Shown here: positions 58,659 through 64,000 of the stretch, one piece after another | Numbering within the stretch: position 1 is the first letter of the stretch | Layout: every line of letters begins with the position of its first letter | Assembly: GCA_019637155.1 (NCBI GenBank) | Contig: JAHBWE010000005.1 | Span: forward strand, 124,001-188,000 | DNA: 64,000 nt | Direction: 5' to 3' | Origin: Labilithrix sp. | GTDB taxonomy: Bacteria > Myxococcota_A > Polyangia > Polyangiales > Polyangiaceae | The notes under the pieces: generated by a model | The model's input: the letters and a program-made list of their open reading frames with translations, nothing else | Told to the model about the DNA's origin: nothing | Database searches by the model: none | Position numbers and translations under genes: made by a program

Positions 58659-59789
58659 ATGGTGGACATCGCGGAGCCGCACGCAGGCATCGACGCGTCC
58701 GATCCGGACGTGGCGCTCTTCACGGTCCTCCGCGAAGACGGCACCGCCGATCCCGCGCGCGACCCGAAGATCCCGACGAGCGTCCTCCTCGACGGCTATC
58801 GCCACATGCGTCGCCTGCGCCTGCTCGACGCGCGCATGATCCTCATGCAGCGCCAGGGACGCGTCGGCTTCTACGGCGCTTGCACCGGCCAGGAGGCGGT
58901 CCCGATCGCGACGGGCCTCGTCTGCACCGAGGACGACTGGGTGTTCCCGGCGCTCCGCGAGCAGAGCGTGATGCTCGTGCGCGGATTCCCGCTCGATCAG
59001 TTCGTCGCGCAGGTCTTCGGCAACAGCGGCGACGTGCTGAAGGGCCGTCAGATGCCGAGCCATCCGTCCGGCAAGCAGGTGCATCAGGTGAGCTGGTCGT
59101 CCTGCATCGGCCCGCAGATCCCGCAGTCCGTCGGCGCGGCGTGGGCGATGAAGCAAGCGAAGAAGCGCGGCGTGGCCTTCGGCTTCAGCGGCGACGGCGC
59201 GACGAGCCAGCCCGATTTCCACGCCGCGCTGACGTTCGCGGCGAAGCTACGGACGCCCTCGGTCATCGTCGTGCAGAACAACCACTGGTCGATCAGCGTC
59301 CCGACCGAGAAGCAGACGGCGTCGAAGACGATCGCGGTGAAGGCGCGCGCGTACGGCATGCCGGGCGTGCGCGTGGACGGCAACGACCTGCTCGCGGTCT
59401 ACGCCGTGGTCCGCGAGGCGGCGGAGCGCGCGCGCACCGGCGGCGGCCCGACCCTCATCGAAGCCCTCACGTACCGCATCGGCGCGCACTCCACGAGCGA
59501 CGATCCGACGCGCTACCGCACCGACGCCGAGGTCGAGAGCTGGAAGCGCAAGGACCCGGTCGATCGTCTCGCGAAGCATCTGCGCGCGCTCGGCGCCATC
59601 GACGACGCCTCGGAGAGGGCCCTCGACGAGGAGCTCACCGCCGAAATCGCGGCGTGCATCACGCGGGTCGAGAACCTGCCGCCGCCGCCGCGCGCGTCGC
59701 TGTTCGACGACGTCTACGCCGAACCCACCTGGAACCTGCGGGAGCAGCGCGATCTATTGATGAAGCTTCCGCCCGCCCCCACTCATTAG
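58659..59789 (+). CDS. 2-oxo-acid dehydrogenase E1 component, alpha subunit (branched-chain/pyruvate type)
   Basis: The product has 376 residues. GFGFSGDGATSQPDFHAALT region (FSGDGATSQPDFH) is the thiamine-diphosphate/Mg motif, followed by FAAKLRTPSVIVVQNNHWSIS; YRIGAHSTSDDPTRYR is the typical phosphorylation-loop region of the branched-chain type E1-alpha. E1 decarboxylates the 2-oxo acid and passes the acyl group to E2. Immediately downstream is E3 (lpd), but the E1-beta and E2 genes are missing from this neighbourhood. The ATG at 58659 gives MVDIAEPHAG. Confidence 0.88.
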   Translation: MVDIAEPHAGIDASDPDVALFTVLREDGTADPARDPKIPTSVLLDGYRHMRRLRLLDARMILMQRQGRVGFYGACTGQEAVPIATGLVCTEDDWVFPALREQSVMLVRGFPLDQFVAQVFGNSGDVLKGRQMPSHPSGKQVHQVSWSSCIGPQIPQSVGAAWAMKQAKKRGVAFGFSGDGATSQPDFHAALTFAAKLRTPSVIVVQNNHWSISVPTEKQTASKTIAVKARAYGMPGVRVDGNDLLAVYAVVREAAERARTGGGPTLIEALTYRIGAHSTSDDPTRYRTDAEVESWKRKDPVDRLAKHLRALGAIDDASERALDEELTAEIAACITRVENLPPPPRASLFDDVYAEPTWNLREQRDLLMKLPPAPTH

Positions 59790-59802
59790 TAAGAGGCCCG
59801 TT

Positions 59803-61224
59803 ATGGCGAACCGTACCTGCGATGTGGTTGTGATTGGCGGCGGCCCCGGCGGTTATCCGTGTGCGATCCGCCTCGGCCAGCTGAAGCAGAAGGTCATCTG
59901 CGTCGAGAAGGAGGAGGTCGGAGGCGTCTGCCTCAACTGGGGCTGCGTCCCGTCGAAGGCCCTCATCTCCGCGGCGCACACCTACGAGAAGGTGAAGGAC
60001 CACGGCCCGCAGATGGGCATCACGACGCAGAACGTGAACGTCGACGTCGTGAAGATGCAGGAGTGGAAGGGCGGCATCGTCAAGAAGCTGACCGGCGGCG
60101 TGCGTGGCCTCTTCAAGGGCAACGGCGTCGAGCTCGTGATGGGCACAGCGCGCGTGACGGGCCCCCGCACGGTGGAGGTCAAGACGGCGGAGGGCGCGAC
60201 GGAGACGATCGAGGCGACGAAGGCCGTCGTCATCGCGACGGGCTCCTCCACGATCGAGATCCCCACCTTCAAGTTCGACGGCAAGCAGGTCATCGGCGCG
60301 AAGGAGGCCGTCTCGTTGAAGGAGGTCCCGAAGCGCCTGCTCGTCATCGGCGGCGGCGTCATCGGCCTCGAGCTCGGCTCGGTCTACCAGAAGTTCGGGA
60401 GCGAGCTCACGGTGGTCGAGGCGACCGCGGGCCTTCTGCCGGGCGTCGATCCCGAGTGCACGGCCGTCGTCGAGAAGAAGCTCGTCAAGCACGGCGCGAA
60501 GATCCTCAAGAACGCGAAGGCCGCGGGCTACGAGAAGGCAGCGGACGGCTCCTTGCACGTGAAGGTCGACCTAGGCGGCGGCAAGTTCGACACGCTGGTC
60601 GCGGACGTGGTCCTCGTCGCGGTCGGCATGCGCCCCAACGGCGGCGGCCTGGGCCTCGAGGAGATCGGAGTGAAGGTGGAGCGCGGCTTCGTCCCGACGG
60701 ACCATCTCGGCCAGACGAACGTACCGGGCGTCTACGCGATCGGCGACGTCAGCGGCCACCCGATGCTCGCGCACAAGGCGACGAAGGAAGGCGAGGTCGT
60801 GGCGGAGGTCATCGCAGGCCACAAGGCGGCGAAGGACTGGGTCGCGATCCCGGCGGCGATCTTCACCGACCCCGAGATCGCGATCGCGGGCCTCTCGGAG
60901 GCGCAGGCGAAGGAGAAGGGCATCGAGGTCCGCGTCGGCAAGTTCCCGTTCGCGGCCCTGGGCCGCGCGATGGCGGTGATGGAGACCGACGGCTTCTTCA
61001 AGGTCGTCGCCAACAAGAAGACGAACGAGGTGCTCGGCATCCACATCGTCGGCGCCGAAGCGAGCGACCTGATCAGCGAGGGCGCCCTCGCCCTCGAAAT
61101 GCACGCCTTCCTCGAGGACATCGGCCTCACCATCCACCCGCACCCAACCCTAGGCGAGGGCATGATGGAAGCCGCCATGAACGGCCTAGGCCACGCCATC
61201 CACATCCTCAACCGCAACACCTGA
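59803..61224 (+). CDS. lpdA: Dihydrolipoyl dehydrogenase (E3)
   Basis: The product has 473 residues, the usual length. The FAD site is VIGGGPGGYPCAI (10-22), the redox-active disulfide Cys43/Cys48 in GGVCLNWGCVPSK, the NAD site LVIGGGVIGLELGSVY, GVYAIGDV for the second FAD contact, and the catalytic HPHPTLGEG at the C-terminus. It reoxidises the lipoyl groups of E2 and passes electrons to NAD. The gene follows E1-alpha by 13 bp and is probably co-transcribed. Confidence 0.96.
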   Translation: MANRTCDVVVIGGGPGGYPCAIRLGQLKQKVICVEKEEVGGVCLNWGCVPSKALISAAHTYEKVKDHGPQMGITTQNVNVDVVKMQEWKGGIVKKLTGGVRGLFKGNGVELVMGTARVTGPRTVEVKTAEGATETIEATKAVVIATGSSTIEIPTFKFDGKQVIGAKEAVSLKEVPKRLLVIGGGVIGLELGSVYQKFGSELTVVEATAGLLPGVDPECTAVVEKKLVKHGAKILKNAKAAGYEKAADGSLHVKVDLGGGKFDTLVADVVLVAVGMRPNGGGLGLEEIGVKVERGFVPTDHLGQTNVPGVYAIGDVSGHPMLAHKATKEGEVVAEVIAGHKAAKDWVAIPAAIFTDPEIAIAGLSEAQAKEKGIEVRVGKFPFAALGRAMAVMETDGFFKVVANKKTNEVLGIHIVGAEASDLISEGALALEMHAFLEDIGLTIHPHPTLGEGMMEAAMNGLGHAIHILNRNT

Positions 61225-61384
61225 CCCAAGGCCACCAGACACTTCTGGGGCAGGGTGCCACCCCTTCCCCTGGCCCGTGCCGGCCAATTTCTGGCCCGTG
61301 CCACCCCCGCCGCCCCCGGGCGGCGGGAGGGTATCGTATGGATCCAGACGATTACCGCTCCCCGCGCGGAGGGCTGCTGGCGGC

Positions 61385-62104
61385 ATGCGGCGTGCTTTCG
61401 CGGGGGGGATGAACGCGCTCGTGTTTCAGTTGAAGCGTGCGCACCGGGCTTCGGTGCGGGCTTGTCGGTTCTTGATTCGAGTCGTGCCCGATATGACGCC
61501 GGCGCGGTTCGATATTCTTCTCGTGGTTCGTCATGCGGCGCTCAAGCGCGGGGAGCGGGGGCTGAATTTCTGCTTCATGGAGCAGCGCAAGCTCGCGCAG
61601 GAGCTGGGGCTCCACAAGGCGACCGTCTCCGAGGCGCTCCATCGGCTCGAGGAGCTCGGGTGGGTCGAGCGCGGGCCCGACTACGAGGACCGTCGCATGA
61701 AGCTCGTTCAGCTCACCGCCCTCGGGCTCGAGCGGCTATGGAAGGCCTGCAAGCTCCTGTTTCGCCAGCAGCTCCTCAAGCGACCGATCGACGCGCTCGT
61801 TCGTCAGCTCGCGCCGCTCCTTCCATTCAAGGAAGCCGTCGAGAAGGTCTGGGAGACGGTGAATGCCATGGCCCGCTACTTCGGCGATACGTCCACCTTC
61901 TGCGGGTACGACGAGCAGAACGCGTACACGTTCGACGAGTCGCCCAAGTGGCTCAACATCGAGCAGGCGATCGAGTACGGGCGACAGCGGCAGCTGCGCG
62001 ACAAGGATCTCGCGTGGTGCATCGCCGTCGACGACGGGCGGTTCGTCTACGACCTGCAACGCCTCGCCGCGAGCGGGGGGTTAGCGGCTAGCGGCGGCCC
62101 TTGA
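61385..62104 (+). CDS. MarR-type winged-helix regulator
   Basis: The product has 239 residues. The DNA-binding part lies at ~60-125: ARFDILLVVRHAALKRGER, EQRKLAQELGLHKATVSEALHRLEELGW, then a wing YEDRRMKLVQLTALG. The C-terminal half is an extra helical domain (~100 residues) beyond the usual MarR length. ATG at 61385 is chosen, with ATG 61409 as an alternative. Its 3' end overlaps by 17 bp a minus-strand small zinc-ribbon gene. It may control the following PspA-like gene or the E1/E3 genes; no operator was identified. Confidence 0.75.
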   Translation: MRRAFAGGMNALVFQLKRAHRASVRACRFLIRVVPDMTPARFDILLVVRHAALKRGERGLNFCFMEQRKLAQELGLHKATVSEALHRLEELGWVERGPDYEDRRMKLVQLTALGLERLWKACKLLFRQQLLKRPIDALVRQLAPLLPFKEAVEKVWETVNAMARYFGDTSTFCGYDEQNAYTFDESPKWLNIEQAIEYGRQRQLRDKDLAWCIAVDDGRFVYDLQRLAASGGLAASGGP

Positions 62105-62264
62105 AGCCCATCATGTTCTGAACGACCGCTTCGCTCTCCTCCGCGATCTCGGCGCTTTCGCGCGCGCGGTCCGCGCAGTCTTCGCAGAGCTTCTTCGACT
62201 TGCCGTCGACCTTGACGGACACGAGCTTGTCGGCCTCTTCGTCGCACCCTTTGCACGTCGGCAT
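62088..62264 (-). CDS. Small CxxC/CxxC zinc-ribbon protein
   Basis: The product has 58 residues, too short for most gene callers. MPTCKGCDEEADKLVSVKVD followed by GKSKKLCEDCADRAR gives two CxxC pairs (C4, C7 and C27, C30) that can bind zinc, followed by a helix of Glu/Ala-rich residues (ESAEIAEESEAVVQNMM) and FKGRR. The start is an ATG at 62262-62264. The gene ends at 62088-62090, within the MarR gene's last 17 bases on the opposite strand. Function unknown. Confidence 0.6.
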   Translation of the reverse strand: MPTCKGCDEEADKLVSVKVDGKSKKLCEDCADRARESAEIAEESEAVVQNMMGFKGRR

Positions 62265-62288
62265 GATCCATCCTTATCATGGGGAGCC

Positions 62289-62993
62289 ATGGGCATCTTC
62301 GATCGGATGGGGAAGGTCATTTCGAGCAATCTCAACTCGATGCTCGACAAGGCCGAGGACGACAAGAAGCTCCTCGAGCTCAACCTCGAAGAAATGGCCG
62401 AACAGCTCAAGGCTGGACGGCAGGACGTCATCGCCGCCGTCGCCGCCGAGAAGCAGCTGCGCAAGAAGTCCGACGACCTGAAGGCCGAGGTCGAAAAATG
62501 GGAGAAGCGCGCCGAGCTCGCGCTCAAGAGCGAGGACGAGACGCTCGCGCGTGAGGCGCTCCGGCAAAAGAAGCGCGCCGAGGGTGAGGTCGAGACGGTC
62601 GAGAAGGCCCGCATCGAGCAGCGCGACACGGCCCTGAAGATGAAAGAAGAGCTCGAGCGCATGGAGCAGAAGCTCGATGAGCTCAAGATGCGCAAAGGGA
62701 CCATCGCCGCTCGCGCGAGCCAGGCGCGGTCCGGGTCGACCGAGCTCGGGGCGCGCGGGAGCCAGTCGAGCGCGTTCGACAACTTCCGGAAGATGGAAGA
62801 AAAGATCGAGGGGCGCGAGCAGGAAGGGCTCGCGATGCGCGAGGTCGAAGACGCCCTCGGCACGAACGACAAGCGTGACCTCGAAGACAAGTTCCGCGAC
62901 CTCGAGCGCGGTCTCTCCGGCGGCGGATCTTCGAAGAAGGACGACGCGATCGAGGACGAGCTCGCCGCGCTGAAGAAGCGAATCCGCGTCTGA
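62289..62993 (+). CDS. PspA/IM30 family membrane-associated coiled-coil protein
   Basis: The product has 234 residues. MGIFDRMGKVISSNLNSMLD is the amphipathic N-terminal helix of PspA/IM30 proteins, followed by a long coiled coil (QLKAGRQDVIAAVAAEKQLR, KSDDLKAEVEKWEKRAELAL, KSEDETLAREALRQKKRAEG) as in ESCRT-III-like PspA proteins. Members bind the inner membrane and maintain its integrity under stress. The ATG at 62289 has only a weak upstream SD. It follows the small zinc-ribbon gene divergently, with 24 bp between the starts. Confidence 0.9.
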   Translation: MGIFDRMGKVISSNLNSMLDKAEDDKKLLELNLEEMAEQLKAGRQDVIAAVAAEKQLRKKSDDLKAEVEKWEKRAELALKSEDETLAREALRQKKRAEGEVETVEKARIEQRDTALKMKEELERMEQKLDELKMRKGTIAARASQARSGSTELGARGSQSSAFDNFRKMEEKIEGREQEGLAMREVEDALGTNDKRDLEDKFRDLERGLSGGGSSKKDDAIEDELAALKKRIRV

Positions 62994-63011
62994 CGAACGG
63001 ACGAGAGCGAC

Positions 63012-64000
63012 GTGGACGGCCGCCTCATCGTCAGCTTTCGCGCGGTGGGAGGTCCCGGGAGGCCCTTCCTCGAACGAGCGCGCTCGCTCATCGCGCGTTA
63101 CTCGGAGCTCGGCGGCGTTCACGTCGGCTTCGACGTCATGAAGATCACGTTCGCGTTCGACGCCGCGAACTTCGCCTCGATCCTCGAGGCCTCGATCGCG
63201 GGCGGAGAAGAGAACCAAGGCGAAGAGCCGCTCTGGGCGGTCGGAATGGCGCAGGGCGACATCCGTCCGGTGAAGGACCAGGGCTCCGACCTCATGTCGA
63301 GCGGCGTCCTCTGGTGGGGGCCGCCCATCGTCGCCGCTTCGGCGCTCTCGCAGCTCGCGCGCCCGGGCGAGATCCTCGTCGCGCAGACGATCCCGGCCCT
63401 CCGCAGCGGCGAGCTCGTCACGTCGGGCCTCCGCATCGCGCGCGAAGGGACGCTGCGCGTGCGCGGGAGGCGCGTCGACCGCCGGCAGCCGTGGAGGCGA
63501 TCGGCGGCCGAGAACCTCGCGCGGATGCGGGAGCCGCGGCTCGTCGGCGCGCACTTGCCGAACGTGCCGCTCGTGCCGGGGCAGGTCTCGGTGCTGCGCG
63601 CGGACCCGGGGGCGGGCGGGACGCGACTGCTCTACGAGCTCGCGGTGAAGGCGCCGCGCGCGCTCGTCATCTCGCCGACCGGATCGGGGTTCGAGCCGCT
63701 CGGCGCGCTGCGGCGCGCGTTCGTGCGCTCGATCGGCGGGACGATTCACCCGCTCCTCCTCGAGCTCGCCCAGCCGCTCGACGATCTGCTCAAGGGGAGG
63801 GGGACGTCGGCCGTCCTCGCGGCGAAGCTCCTCGCCGCGTTCCTGTGGCCGAAGCAGTCCGGGACCAGCAGCGCGCTCATCATCGACGACGCGAAGGCGG
63901 TGGACCCGGCGACGCTCGAGGCGTGCGTCCGCGCCGTGAAGACGGTGCCCACCTTCGGGATCATCGCGCGCCTCGACGCGACGAGCGGCCTCCCGTCGGT
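63012..64000 (+). CDS. N-terminal part of a cyclase-like and ATPase protein (3' end outside window)
   Basis: At least 329 residues, with the frame open to the window end and a GTG start 19 bp after the PspA-like gene. Residues ~1-160 resemble a degenerate class III nucleotidyl-cyclase homology domain: LIVSFRAVGGPGRPFLERA, VHVGFDVMKITFAFDAANFA, EPLWAVGMAQGDIRPVKD, GPPIVAASALSQLARPGEIL. Residues ~180 onward (PLVPGQVSVLRADPGAGGTR) look like the start of an AAA-type ATPase with a divergent P-loop (DPGAGGTRL). In myxobacteria such proteins are regulators; the C-terminal effector region is not visible. Confidence 0.5.
   Translation, partial: MDGRLIVSFRAVGGPGRPFLERARSLIARYSELGGVHVGFDVMKITFAFDAANFASILEASIAGGEENQGEEPLWAVGMAQGDIRPVKDQGSDLMSSGVLWWGPPIVAASALSQLARPGEILVAQTIPALRSGELVTSGLRIAREGTLRVRGRRVDRRQPWRRSAAENLARMREPRLVGAHLPNVPLVPGQVSVLRADPGAGGTRLLYELAVKAPRALVISPTGSGFEPLGALRRAFVRSIGGTIHPLLLELAQPLDDLLKGRGTSAVLAAKLLAAFLWPKQSGTSSALIIDDAKAVDPATLEACVRAVKTVPTFGIIARLDATSGLPS

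Overview
The window is GC-rich, densely coded DNA that most resembles a myxobacterium (Myxococcota, probably a Polyangiales-type lineage). The supporting evidence is two Ser/Thr protein kinases, about 17 predicted lipoproteins, a C-terminal anchor of the MYXO-CTERM type at the end of an 879-residue protein, long low-complexity Pro/Gly/Ser-rich proteins, many GTG/TTG and a few likely CTG starts, and many 1- to 4-nt gene overlaps. Species cannot be named from sequence reading alone.

Layout. 1-13.4 kb is mostly housekeeping: the tail of an S41 protease, a family-2 glycosyltransferase, a lipoprotein, ssb with an elaborate leader, rpmE with a long Ala/Lys-rich tail followed by a degenerate repeat array, a DUF1385 membrane protein, a secreted S33-type hydrolase, prfA, an outer-membrane barrel protein with a POTRA-like region, a large lipoprotein and a HIT protein. 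13.57-16.16 kb is a small island in tRNA-Cys: a 5' half of the tRNA gene, a complete tRNA-Cys, an overlapping pair encoding a small protein and a nucleotidyltransferase, a protein resembling uracil-DNA glycosylases, and finally a 3' half of the tRNA gene. No integrase is visible.

16.2-18.6 kb is the most striking gene pair: a membrane sensor with a periplasmic CACHE-like domain that ends after HAMP, overlapping by one base a Cys-free pentameric ligand-gated ion channel homologue. 18.6-28.6 kb holds a HAD hydrolase, a Pro-rich single-pass membrane protein, serS, a lipoprotein, a LysR regulator, an ATP-grasp enzyme coupled to a cyclic-nucleotide-binding/DUF1003 protein, and a trypsin-like lipoprotein whose catalytic Ser position is Thr. 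29-44.6 kb holds a diheme cytochrome c lipoprotein, an organophosphate-type MFS transporter, the 879-residue surface protein, a two-ORF FAD oxidase operon, a fused homocysteine methyltransferase/methylene-THF reductase, a lipoprotein, tRNA(CAT), a coiled-coil zinc-ribbon protein, a Ser/Thr kinase and a second Pro-rich membrane protein.

44.6-64 kb holds a Cys-rich lipoprotein, panC, tmk, a PDZ-like lipoprotein, a kinase with a degenerate second kinase-like tail in an operon with an M15-type peptidase and a lipoprotein, a probable futalosine hydrolase, a ferredoxin, two oligopeptide-type ABC permeases without ATPase or binding protein, a HEAT-repeat protein, a lipocalin/tocopherol-cyclase-like protein, three small lipoproteins, the E1-alpha and E3 genes of a 2-oxo-acid dehydrogenase (E1-beta and E2 are absent here), a MarR regulator, a 58-residue zinc-ribbon protein, a PspA/IM30 homologue, and the start of a cyclase-like/ATPase protein cut by the window edge.
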